Shown here piece after piece: positions 48,464 through 60,570 of a stretch of DNA of 64,000 nt. Location: NCBI GenBank assembly GCA_006937955.1, contig SSNP01000014.1, forward strand, positions 143,294-207,293. The letters run 5' to 3'. Within the stretch, counting starts at the first letter, position 1, and every line of letters begins with the position of its first letter. A program made the position numbers and the translations under genes. Source of the stretch: Pachypanchax playfairii (Eukaryota; Chordata; Actinopteri; Cyprinodontiformes; Aplocheilidae). The notes under the pieces were generated by a model. It was not told the origin of the DNA, did no database searches, and saw nothing but the letters and a program-made list of their open reading frames with translations.

Positions 48464-51010
48464 GAGCCACATGAACAAACACAATATAATGTTTTGAATG
48501 CTAATGAGAGGTTATCCAGTCCCCACTGTGCCACAGTGGGGCCAAAAGCAAGCAGCAGTTTGTTTATTCTATTTGCTCTCTCACAACAGGTTTCCCAGAG
48601 GTGTGGTAGTCCCTGTATGAAACAAGAGCTGCTCCATAATTCATCCCTTACTTTGCACTTGTTTTTGTTGTTGGACAGTCTCGTGCAATAAGCTGGAAGG
48701 AACTGCTGTTATGAATGTGTGGTGAATCTTACTGTGTTTCAGAATATTTTAACTTAATGTTACATTCTTTACATCATAACTGTAATTTCAGCATAAAACT
48801 GGTCATTCTTACAAACAGAGCCCTCCTACTCTGAGTTATACTGTGGGTGCAGTGGGTTGTTGGATTGATGATAATCACACACTGGTATATACAGTACAGT
48901 GTGAAATAGGTACATTTTATGCATTGTTATCCAGGGGATTTGTGTCTGAGAACTGATCTACTGGTAAAATACTTGCAAACAATAAGGGGGTCATGAGTTA
49001 CTTAAGTGTGTAGAAACATTGTTTATGTCTGTAGGGTCATCATGAGCTGGTGACCATCTCAGCATCCAAAGGTCAGGAGACAAGGTTCAGGGCTTTGCAC
49101 CACAGGTTGTAAAAGATCAGCCAGAACTTGAGTGGTCTGTCTCCTCAACAGAGTGTGATGGGTATATGATGGTTTTGAACATCTGCAGAACTTCCTTTGT
49201 GAGGTTGTGTTGATTTATCATCATAGTGTCAGTGCATTGCGATCCTAGGTAGAGTGGGAGAAAACGTGAAGGACCTGAGCTTCTTTATAAAGTACTGAAA
49301 GTCTGAGGTGCTGAGTAAAAAGGAATGGTGAGAGTACAGTTCCCTGTGTTGCTGATCACCTGGTCATGCACATATGATGAAAGATATTTTGTGGAAATAA
49401 GCTGGAAATGTGTCCTGGGCTTAGAAAATAGCTGGGGAAAAAACTTTTTGGCAAGTAGCCTGAGCTTGGGAGTCATACGAATACCTTCAAATTAAAGGAG
49501 GTTTTTCCCCAAGCCATGTCTGTGATCCAGATGTGTGAAGGGCACCTAACAAGGCCAGGGCTGAAATACAAGTCACCAACTTTGTACTCACACTTACACA
49601 TAAGATAGAATTAGAAACTCAAATTAATCTAAAATGCATGTTTTTGGAATGTGGGAAGAAAGCGGAATACCTGGAGAAAACTTGTCTATGTAGGAGGAGA
49701 AATCTGATGCTCCATATTCATACCCTGTCAAGATCCATACCCAAGACCTCAAGAACTCCCTTAAAAAAAAAAAAAAAAACTCTTTTGACTTTTTTTCAGC
49801 CAAAGTTGTTCTTATATTTTACAGTAATTGCTTTAGAGTGTAGCATGTGTTATTAAGCCCCAAATTTCTTTTTTTATATACATTTAAATTAATTTATTTT
49901 CCCATATATAAAGATGATTTAGTTTGACCTCTGTGAAGTAAAATAAACAAAGACTTGATATGGGAAGAGAAAAAAACCAAAACACTGAGAAAGCTGTCTT
50001 CCCTAAGGCAACAATACAGCTGTGCTGTATTTATATACCCAAGTCATAAGTCACCTCCCTACTCATGCTGGGTCACAGTGGTGGTGTCTGAAATTATGAT
50101 TGGTTTCCTGTTGGAGGTGGCCTGAGCAAAGTCCAACAGTTGCTACTGTGATAAAGCATAGTGGGAACTTGTGATGGGCTGCAACCATATACAACACAGA
50201 CAGAACTCCTTCTTAGCAGGAGATTCACCAAAGGAGTCCATTAAAACTCAGGAACAAAAATGTTATGTATCAAATCCCATAACATCCCTCCTGCTCCACT
50301 TGTTAACAAAAACAGCTTTGTTCTTTTGTTATATGGAAACACACTATGGGCCCTTTGTCACATGGTTAATGACAAGATAGTCATAAAATTTAAGACATTT
50401 TAGAAATCACCATATTACTGATTTAAATTCATAAGCTTTTAAAGAAAAAGCTCTTTAAAGCAATAAAATAATATTATCCACACTGATCCATGACTGAAAA
50501 TGGCCTAAAACTTTTTGAACAACTGAATTTCTTTCACAGAGGGTAGTTTAATGTCTTAGAATATTATTAGCAGTGGTATACCTAATGAAAGGTGGTAAAT
50601 ACTGAAGTGTGTAAATTGGAAGGAAGGAAAGTTCTGAGAATCAGGTCATCCAGAGAAACAGGTGTTGAGTTAACAGAACAGAATCCCACAGTGCTGATTC
50701 AGAGAGGAAGTAATGCGGCAGCAGTCCACCCATCAGTGGCGAAAACAGTTCAAGGCTCCCCCTCGGCTTCTTTGTTCGCTTGTGTTACTGCTTTGGTTTT
50801 GTTCTCAGAGTCAGTTTATATATTATTACCCCCTATTTTTGTCCCTATCCCTCAATTTACTTTTTTTTTTTCATGGGCAACATTCTGAATTTGAGGGCTT
50901 GTGGTTGAAAATCTATTTGGAAAAAGAAACAAGACTGCAGGCAAAATTAAAGTCAAAGGAGTAAATGTATTACTTTTTATTTCTCCATGTCAAATTTCTT
51001 TTAAATTACT
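48461..51010. other. Intron 1 stretch, one repeat fragment
   Basis: No gene recognised. Includes an L2-like fragment (49583-49765), poly-A at 49762-49779 and several short chance frames. Confidence 0.5.
49583..49765 (+). repeat. Diverged L2-like fragment
   Basis: Contains AAAATGCATGTTTTTGGAAT, GTGGGAAGAAAGCGGAATAC and CTGGAGAAAACTTGTCTATG, in the same order as the 3' region of the fish L2-like repeat at 13069 and 60240. It is old and has lost both ends. Confidence 0.5.
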
Positions 51011-51014
51011 TTAA

Positions 51015-52849
51015 AGCAGCTGTAAGGAGTTTGACATTTTTGGGCTCGCGATTGCCCCGTCAGGCCAAACGCGTAACAGCAGCCTTAACTGTAAACTCGT
51101 GCATGAGGCGCGTGCTGTATGTGCACGCACAGCTGAGTCAGTCCTGTATTTGACAATTTACAGTTTTGCAGGCATGACTTCGACTGAGATAATAAATGTG
51201 ATGTATGAAATTTAAACCAAATCAGCTGTGAGCACGTCAGACAGCTTAAAAATGTTTCTTCTGCAGGAAATATGTGGAAACTCCTGAAAGCATCAACTTT
51301 TCATGGACTCAGATAAGCATTTGACTGACATGCAGAACTCAGGCTGGACTCAGATTTTAGAGTTGTTAAATCTGACTTTATTTTCAACAATGATCAAACT
51401 CGGGGGCAGGCTGAGAAACAGGGTCAGATGACTCCGGGTTTCACAGAGCTCGGGAAAGTCCAACAAACACAAGAGCGTCGAGTGGCAGGCGCTCTGAAGC
51501 TTCTTCTCCACCCACTCAGTTTAACGAGCATTAATGAGCAGGTGTTCCAGCGTTCCAACCAAAGATCTTCTTCCTTAGAAGATGACTCACTCAGTACAGT
51601 CACTCACAGAACTTGACACAACTCTTTTTCCCCACGTATTTAGTAATTATTTCTTACCTTTCAACCAAAAATGACGCCGACTGCACACCGAGATTCTCTC
51701 AGCATTTTCCACTTCTCAAATGCCAAACCAATCTTTACCTCCGTCGATCCGACTCAAGTTTCTCTCTTTTTGTCACGCTGGAAAAAATTCTTGGCTCCTT
51801 TTTCTTGGTTGGGGTCTGGGCTGGAGTGTGTTCTCTTGTTCTCAGTAGAATCCATGCTTCAAACGCTAATCTCTGCAGCTTTTAGCTAGCAATAGTAAAC
51901 GCTACGCCTAAGCGTGAACGCGTATGACTCCATGATACATTCAAGTGCCTCTGGAAAGTACGTGTTCGATCCGAACAAGCTCTATTAATAACTAATAAAA
52001 TGATTTTATATGCATATAGAGGCAACTACGGTGAAAATTCCTGGGCTCTTTCTAGTGACCAGGACAGTAGCTACGTTTACATGCGCCAAATTTCCCCAAT
52101 CTGATTAAAATCTTGGTCGATCGGAATTCCCAAATCCCTGTTCACATGGAAACTAACTGAAATGATCTGATCATGCCATGAGTACACATGCACCAAGCAC
52201 TCAATCAGGTTAAATGAGTTGAGCATGCGCACAGCGAGTTGTCTTTCCGGGGGAAGAAAAAAGTAAACAAACTCTGTCCTTTCTTCACGTCTTTCCCGCC
52301 CCATCGTGTGCTCGAGCTGACTCACGTTATCCCCAATATGGACCTTCTGCAGGTGATTACCTTTATGTTTGGGTTTTTACCGGTCGCATTAACCAAGCTA
52401 GAGGCTGAATACATATTGCTACTGCTCCTCCGCCACAGGAGAGGAGAGCAGGATGACAGGATGACTGCACCAGCAGACCACTTCTGTTTACTTCCCGCTA
52501 TGTTTTCTACTTGAGTCTGCGAAAGCGGAAAGACGTCACGCTGAAGTTGTACGCATGCGCAGTGGGCTTTTTCACCCTTTCTTTCCGAATGGGTGTACAC
52601 ATGCACGTCTATCCGAATGAAGATCGGACAAAACCACCCCTCTCGATCGGAAGTAAATTTCATTCTGATCAGGCTGCATCAGATCAAAACATTCTGATTG
52701 ACGTGTTTACATGACGTATTTTTTTTCCGATTGGGCGTTTATTCCGATTAAATGTGCCCATGTAAACGTAGCTATTGTTGGAGCATGTATGAGGAAGAAA
52801 TTGTACAGTTTTATACATTTATTTGTGGTTAAATTTGCTTAGAGTCCCT
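51015..52849. mobile_element. TTAA-flanked nonautonomous transposon hosting a nested element
   Basis: The left end is TTAA (51011-51014) then AGCAGCTGTAAGG; the right end is CTTAGAGTCCCT then TTAA (52850-52853). Inverting the right end gives AGGGACTCTAAG, an imperfect match to the left. The interior is GC-richer than the intron. Removing the nested element at 52068-52774 leaves about 1.1 kb. No transposase motif was recognised. Because TTAA is frequent, the boundary call is moderate. Confidence 0.5.
52068..52774. mobile_element. 707-bp inverted-repeat element nested in the TTAA element
   Basis: Perfectly inverse ends TAGCTACGTTTACATG at 52068 and CATGTAAACGTAGCTA ending at 52774. Subterminal regions are also rich in related CGATCGGA/TCCGAT motifs in both orientations (for example 52117-52123, 52626-52650, 52726-52748). 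A short frame beginning MDLLQVITFMFG at 52339 may be debris from a parent element. The superfamily is uncertain, possibly PIF/Harbinger; TA ends both arms, so the exact target duplication is ambiguous. Confidence 0.75.
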
Positions 52850-52853
52850 TTAA

Positions 52854-55800
52854 AAAATTATATGTTTATATTCAACATGAGACAACTTCTTGGACAGTAA
52901 ACTGATAAAAATATGCATTTGAAGTGTGTAAAGAGTAAAATTTGTTTTAAAAAAAAACATGTTTTTAATAGTTGTTTTTGTGTGTGAATAAATATTTAAT
53001 TGTATTTGCAACAGATGCCTACAAATTGATTGGGATATTTTGAAAAGATGATCACAACTGCTTCACAATCATAAATGTTGCTTTTATAATATAGCAGTTA
53101 TTAAATAGGCTACTTCAGCACAAGACTTAAATTTAATTAGTGCAACTGTGCTGCTAAACAGTACACAGCACTAATTCCAATCAGACGTATTTGAAATATA
53201 AACACAGATTAAGGATTTATTAATTGCCTTCATGGCACAAGCAGCTGCAACATTGTTCCAACAGGAAAAAAAAAAAAGAACCAGGAAGTGCAAACACTCT
53301 CCAATCATGTGAGAAACTGCAATATTTGAGGTTTAGAACTGGGCACAAATGTGGAAATAAGGCCTACCCGTCTTCATTTGAGCAGCCAGGAGACAAAACT
53401 GAAAACTTTGTCAGAGCAAAAACAAAAAAAAGAACAGACAGGGTTCAGACCAAATAAATAGTGACAAACTTACAGGTGATCTTACAGACAGGGTATAGAT
53501 AAAGGCATGGTCATCTATCGGAAAGGAACAGACAGCACTGACAGATCCGGCGTAAGTTTGAAACCAGACAGCTTAACCTGGACAACTGGCAGTTTGCTGC
53601 TGCTCAAACATGCACTGCCTGTACAGGGAGGAGAACAGGTGGAAACAAATTGACTAATTGCAGGGAACACAGGTGACAGATGAGTGGTGATTCTACGGGC
53701 TGCAGGACAGAGACGAGTGGCATGGTGAACAGAAACATGACAAGAAACATTCAGATTAAATACAAATTCACTAAAAATGTCAGTGATGTATCTTTATAGC
53801 ACAAACAAACATCCTCACCTGGAAATATGTCATCAATTTGAGCATAGCTTTGTTATGGAAGGATGACTAATTGTTATTTTTGGGATTTTTTTCCCCTACA
53901 GTTTATCACAAATTATATAGACATGCCAATCCTTGGCGTGGCATTGAAAGATCAACCCTTCCGCGACTAATGTGTCTCTTATAAAAAATCAACATATCTA
54001 AATGTCATTATAAAGTCATTATAAATTGTAGGAGTATGATTAATATTTTTGAGCAAGATTTGGCATCTACTGCATTTAATTGCTAATCAAGCAGGGTCTA
54101 TTTTTATCCTTTTTGTTCTGTGGCTATGAAATATCCCAACAGCTGAAAGCGGTCTGAAGTTGCAGTTTGACAACTTGCTATTGTCACATCAGACAGGGAT
54201 GTTTTTGGGCTGAATTTGATTGTCTAGGAGGTATGCTAATACCCTTGAATACTTTTGACGAGTGTCAGACTCTTCTCCCCTGCCTATTTTTCCCTGCAGC
54301 GTCTGTTCGGCTCCCTCTCACGCTGATTCTCACCCTTCCCTTTTCTGTTCACTCTTTCCCTTTTTGGTTGACATTTGAAATCAATGAATCCATTCATTTT
54401 TATTAAATGAATGATTGAATTTTATCAGTTGTCATTCACACCGCAGGCAGCTTCAGCAGTGAGTTGCGGACTGCGGTCCACAGGAGACTGGCACGTTCCA
54501 CCATGAATGTAATGACAGGCAGCAAAGTGCCTTCAGTGTGCCAGCTTTCATCATTGTAAATGTTGATGACACCAACTTGTTGTAAAGCTGACAAACTGTC
54601 AAGGAGCTGCCAGGGCTGCACAATCACTGACTCTGTACTGCTATGATCACCTTTTTTACTGATGAATACCAACCTTTTTGGAACATTTGTTATTATGTAG
54701 CCATCAGAATGTGGCATATAGTATAAAATGTGTAACTCATGAGTCTGCCATCTCCTGTGGGCACATATACCATATGGCAGAGAGGGTTTGGTTGAAGAAG
54801 TTTAAACAATCCTCCATCTTTGCTTTTCAGGCAGAAGATAGGATCTCCAAACACACAAACTATACACACTGGCTAAAAATAAGAGCCTTGAATGTTGAAC
54901 GAAAGATGTATTTGTGTAATACGTTTTGGAGATGGTCCATTGACACTGAATTAGATTTGGACTGTGGTGGCTTTTACAGTTTGAGAGATATCCTATTTAA
55001 ACAAGTTCAGGCTGTGAATCAGGATATATACTAAAACCATTACAGTGTTAAATAGGTTTTTCTTCCAGCATAAAGAGCTAATAGTCCCTGCTATTTCAAC
55101 TGCAGTTCAACTATATATTGATGTTCCAGGTGGAATAGGTTTCTGAAAGGGTAAAGCAGCTTTATTTAACTTTTTATGCATCATATTTAATCAAATACAT
55201 GAACCAGAATTTAGAGACCAGTTTAAGATTGTATTACTTGATTATATGAGTCTAAACGGCAGAATAGGAACTTTTGCAGGATCATACTCCAGCCACAACA
55301 CTTAAGTCTGTAGACCACCAACTTCTAGCCATTCCAAAATCTAGGCCAAAAATCTGAGGTTAGCAATTGGTCAGCAGCTGTATATTTGTTTTGTTTGCTG
55401 CTTTGTTGTTTTAACTGTGATTTGGTGCAATTAATGTAATTTGCTTATTGATTTTGAATGATTTTATTTCACTTTGTAAAGAACCTTGTACATAATGTGA
55501 AGTTGAACTGATTTACCCTGGCTATTTTTCTTTATTTTTACTTTTTGAACACTAATTGCATTTGGTTGAAATTGGCTCATTACTCCCCATTGAAATCAAA
55601 GATAACTCACACTTAATAACAGTGAAAAGCCTAAACGTCAAGCTTGAATTGCAAAAAGAAATGAATAAAAAAAATCTTGTGCTCAGTTTTTGTGTGCTGC
55701 TTGAAATGGTACCAAATGTCAAGTATAATCCAGGTTTGACTAAATTTGAATTCAGTGCTAAATAGGAAGATCTCCCGGTAAACAGAAGGGAGGCATTTTT

Positions 55801-56427
55801 CTGATGAATCAGACCATAATTCAACAAATCCTGACTAGAGGTAAACAAAAGCTTCAGAGGAATACTTTGTTTCATCTTTTTTGTACATGTCATGTTCTTT
55901 CTCGGTGAAGCAGTGTGAGTTTAGGATTACAGTTTTATCTGCTGCATTGCATTTGTGTTCCAGCACTTTGATGTTGGGAGGATCTCATCTCATTGAATAT
56001 ACATCTCTGAGAGATTGGACTAAGCACAAATGACTCTTGTTCAAGGCAGAATGTTCAATAATGTGAAAGCTGCAGTGAAGCTAGAATTGCATGCAGCAGT
56101 TCTAGGACAGCCTTGCACATGATAAAGAAAAGATTCAGGATCACTGAGGAGCTGCAGAAGAAGTTTAGAGAAAGAGAAAAATGTGTACGAACTGGTGTGA
56201 GAGCCAGGTGTCATATGGAGTTCTGGTGACTTACAGAGAACATTTGATCAGCGCCACCTAAACTGTACACAAACGTAATTGAAAGCAGGTCTGTTTCACA
56301 TGTTACAGTGCTGTATAAACTTTGTATAAAATAGATGAAGGCACACTAATCTAAGGTTTATTACCTTTACCAATGAGTTTACGTTTTTGTTGATCTTATT
56401 TATTAGCTTGTCTTTTTGTCATTTATT
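52854..56427. other. Intron 1 stretch, no gene recognised
   Basis: AT-rich. 53480-53760 has the GA/CA-rich look of an old dispersed repeat. The minus-strand 93-codon frame at 54436-54717 has even amino-acid composition but no family I recognise and no supporting context. Confidence 0.45.
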
Positions 56428-56431
56428 TTAA

Positions 56432-56576
56432 AGAGGCCATTTCACACAAACCTCATGACTTTGTGATTATTTCTTAAGTATTAACCTGTAATATGAAGCA
56501 TTTTATATCTAAAAACATTAGGAAACACTGATTAACAGACCTTTTAATCCATCTGCGTCAGAATTCTGATGTCACT
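56432..56576 (+). mobile_element. Fragment of the piggyBac-like family
   Basis: TTAA (56428-56431) followed by AGAGGCCATTTCACACAAA, then TGTGATTATTTCTTAAGTAT and ATTAACAGACCTTTTAATCC, the same order as the elements at 6754 and 36127. Similarity fades near 56576, where another TTAA (56577-56580) lies. It is only the left ~145 bp of the family. Confidence 0.7.
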
Positions 56577-58727
56577 TTAAAGGATGTTTTTCAAATTTGC
56601 AGTAATCCAGCAACATTCGAATAGGTTATGTTGGCCATGGAAAGCATTGTGGGGTCTTCAACCTTTCTGAAGGTCATCTTAGATTTGTCTCTTAATTACT
56701 TTGATATTGATGGCTATGACTGCTTTAAATAAGCATGTTTTCAAAAGAAAGACTGGGATTTCTATCCTTCCCTATGAAAATGGTCAAATCACTATTGCTT
56801 AAAACATTGAAACCACCCACCACATTGCCCCTGTTTTACGTATGTAAATGTGAGAGTCTGTGATTAAGACTGTTCTAAAGTTCTGGAAAATTGTGGACTA
56901 TTTAAATTAAAATATCTTAAGGTCATGACAGCTGAATATAGGCACCAGACCCCCCCGGATGGGATGGGTGGGTGGATATCTTAAGGTTCAAGTTGCAAAT
57001 ACATTCAAAGTGCTTTTGCAGGTGAGTGATGGAGATAGCCAGCACATGTTTTCATGCTTGTCTCTCATTGATATAAAACTATAAAAATAGAAGTTGATTC
57101 ACTAAAGTTTTGTATCAACAGAAATGGACACAGTCGCTAACCTAAAACCAATCAGACTTTTTCTTGTGAAAGTAAAGTTGTAAAACAGAGAAGCTACTTG
57201 ATGAAGGAGAAACAATAGGATGCTGAAGATGGGAACTGACTTGCTCAGAGTTATCTGAGCTGAACCAGCACACTGGGGCCATTATTGGAGAGACAGCACT
57301 CTCATGTGTCCCATCAGCTGAACATTTGGACACAAACCCAAGCCTAATGTCAGCAGTTTTATCTCCATGGCCATCTTCTTTCCCTCAGTCAAGGGATACA
57401 GTAGATTTTCACGGTTGGTGCACTTATAAACTATGCGTTTGTTCAGAGTTGTAAAACCAGAACACAAGTGGCACATCAAACATGGCAGTTCTATTTCAAC
57501 CTCGCTATACAAGCACACGCCATTTACCATTTCCTCAGTGAATAAAATGAACTGTTTTATATTATTATCTTAATTTTATAATAAACTATTCAAAATTCAG
57601 TTGTTTAAAAATGTACATTAGCAAAAGATTAATTAATGGAGCTGGAAATGGAAGTCTACTGTCTGGTCCATTGAGCAGGTCTGGATTCACTCCACTCTGG
57701 CTGATAGAGATGTGCTGAAAGAACATATTTGTTTGTAGAATAAAACACACACACACAAATATTCTGTATGCTTTATATGCTTCTTTCCTCTGGTTTGCAT
57801 AGCAGCTAGCCACCTGCTGTGTCAAAACTCATTCAGTCTGGTTTTAAGATGCCAGTGGTGTTCTGGATTTTGAAGTAAGTGTGTACGTGCCTCTGATTGC
57901 AGGATACCTCCTGTGAGCTCAAGGGATGCTGAGTGGTGTCTTTACCCAGGGGCTGGGGCTTATCTTCGATCTTCCTGATAAAATAGCTCATTAAAGCAAT
58001 ATAATGATTTATTAATGCATAATGATATTAGGAAGCCCACTGATGTTGGAGTGTATTAAGTCATACTTTTTAACTGTACCATGTATTTATAGCTTCTTTT
58101 GAGGTGCATACCAACAGAACTGTTTTGCACAATATTGAAGTCACGTGTACTTGCTGAAAAGCAGAAGGCCATATTCAGAAAGATCCCTCGGGGATAAGAG
58201 ATAATTTCCATTTCTGTTGAGAGGTTTTACTTGTAATGCTTACATCTTAGGTATATATATGTAAAACAATCATAGAATGGACACTTTGAAGTATATTCAG
58301 ATGCACTCTGTCATGCAGTATGTGTTGGGAATGCACATTGAAATATTAAATGCACTGTGACTAGAATCTGGCATTCCTGTGCAGGGAAATTTGTGATTAA
58401 CCAGTATATTTGGTTCCTTCCATTTTTGCTCTTGGCTCATGTTTCATGTTTACAGATCTTGGTAGTCTAAGCATCTCATGAGGTTCTTGATTAAGAGACT
58501 GAGATTTTAGAGATATCTTCATCATCCTTAAAGATTAATTCTTTCTTTCTGGTGATATCCTCAAATAGCAATAAATATCCCACCAGCAAGTAGTTTTATG
58601 TTATGTGTAGGCCTAGCACTTCTGAACGTAAATAACGGATTGGTCAGTCACTGACTATTAGATAGCAGTAGTAATAGTATCTAATTTTATTACAACTCAC
58701 ATTAGCTGTGGACTGAAGTCTTGAGGC
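56577..58727. other. Intron 1 stretch, no gene recognised
   Basis: AT-rich, unremarkable except for C/G runs near 56950-56970. 58080-58330 has balanced composition. No exon recognised. Confidence 0.5.
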
Positions 58728-59414
58728 CAGCTCACACTGTGGGATTTTAAAAGTCATGAAGGACTGGTACATGTCACACTGTGTGAGCTTGGTGTTATAA
58801 AATCCAGAAAGTGACCCCTGTAACCCTGTAGAATGTAAAATTTAGATGCCAGACTGTACAACACCCTGCAGCAGAATCACTTCATGAACATACACCATGA
58901 GCATACGTGACATCACAAACTCCTGAAAAACATCACTCCAGCAATCACCGGAAAGCAAGTGTTAGCGTTAACGTCTATGTTATTAGATTTAGAATTTAAA
59001 AAGACAGAGGAAGGTAAGGGAAAAAGGGAAATTCTGCTTCTTTGGGCTTCCTCATTTTCATTCTGGTGACCTTATTTTTTAGCTTTGGTTTTATTTATTT
59101 TGAGACAATCTGAATAAAGCTGTATTGCCAAGTATAATTTGCACAATACAATAAATTTGTCTTGGGGCAAGGTGCATAGTCACATCACACCAATGCATCT
59201 CTAAGGCTCTATTGTTATTGGTGCATTGTAGAAGTCAGTCATGCTGGTCCATTATGTCAGAAAAAAATGGACAATGATTGATATTTGTCAATGATCATCT
59301 TTTGTCATGAGAGGGATAAATCAATATTTGTTGAGCTCGTCATGTTTTCTTAAGATTCATTCACAACAACAAATTTTGGTCTTCAACAGCCCAAAATGGC
59401 CCGATGTGAACCTG
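58728..59414. mobile_element. Possible old hAT-like nonautonomous element
   Basis: Begins CAGCTCACACTGTGGGATT and ends CCCGATGTGAACCTG, whose inverse, CAGGTTCACATCGGG, resembles the start. hAT elements commonly begin with CAG. No 8-bp duplication is visible. Inside, about 59085-59170 resembles a fish non-LTR tail (TATTGCCAAGTATAATTTGC, AATAAATTTGTCTTGG). Old and uncertain. Confidence 0.35.
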
Positions 59415-60239
59415 ATTTTAGAGCCACTAACTTAGCCATCCCTACTATGTGCTGTTTGTCATCAAGTCACCAGTCTATCTCATGGGTTGTTTAGATTGTC
59501 AACAGGTTGAAGTTGTTTTCCTACCCATGTTTTGGTCATACGTTTGAAAATTTTAATAACTGTGAAATCAACTGAGGTGTGTCAAGTGAGTGATGGCCAA
59601 TGTCTTGTTTATGTTGCACAGAAATTTTGTTCCTAGTTAAACATGGATGACTTCTTTCACACCTCCAACAAACCATCTGTTTCTACTTGAATGTGTATGT
59701 TAAAGTCTTCTATAGAGTACATCAAACTAAAAATCCAGATGGACAGCTGAGGGGTTGTCTGAGGAGCTAGGTCTTCTGTGCAATACTGTGTCAGCCCCCA
59801 CCATAGTGATTAGAGCGTGAAGCATATCAGCTGACGTCAGATTCATAAGGCATATACATTTTATCATATAGAGTCAATACAAAGCACTGCAGCATTAACA
59901 GCTTGAGAAACAGCTTGGCAAGCTGAGTGTAGATCCAGAGTCTTTTCTGACTTTAACAAAAGGGAAAAGCACCATAAGCGATGTGGCAATACAAAATATT
60001 TCATGGATCTCTGACTCCATAATAATTTTTTCTAACACATCTCTTTTCACAAACATCTTACATGTAAGAACAAGCACAGCCATATACAGTAGGTAAAGTC
60101 CATTTTCAGAGTCAAATTGATGGATAATTCATAGCCTGACACTCACATGTAATTTAACCTGTTCTGAATCATGCGGCTGTCATAATATCTGTCTCCAGCT
60201 GGAGCGTTATGGCCACAGTGCTGTTGAACCACAAGAAAT
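59415..60239. other. Intron 1 stretch, nothing recognised
   Basis: AT-rich sequence. The minus-strand 62-codon frame at 59895-60083 shows no known family. Confidence 0.5.
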
Positions 60240-60570
60240 TCATCCATCCGTCCATTTTCTTTTCCCACTTGATCCTGTTCGGGGTCGTGGAGAGCTGGGG
60301 CTGATCTCATTGAACAAGAGGCGGAGCACATCCTGAACAAGTCATCAGTCCATCACAGGGTCATATAGAGATTAACAACTGGTCATTCCTGCTCACTTTC
60401 ACACATAAGTTCAATTTAGGGTCAACTGTTAACCTAACATGCATGGTTTTGGTCTGTGGGAGTAAACCTGCATACCTGCAGAAAACCCATGAATGTTTGT
60501 GGAGACGATGCACATTCAAGACCGCATCCAGGAATTAAACCTGGGAAAACTAACTGAACCACTTCTCAGC
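60240..60570 (+). repeat. L2-like LINE 3' fragment
   Basis: Starts CATCCATCCGTCCATTTTCT, then GATCCTGTTCGGGGTCGTGG, AGTCCATCACAGGGTCATAT, AACCTAACATGCATGGTTTT, GCAGAAAACCCATGAATGTT and GGAATTAAACCTGGG. This is the clearest of the three copies of this fish repeat in the window. Confidence 0.7.

Noticed and set aside
48293..48691. Cys/Val and Thr/His repeat proteins
   Set aside because: These are translations of the CA microsatellite.
54436..54717. 93-codon minus-strand frame with even composition
   Set aside because: No family recognised, no neighbouring exon-like sequence and no repeat ends; may be old repeat debris but cannot be supported as a gene.
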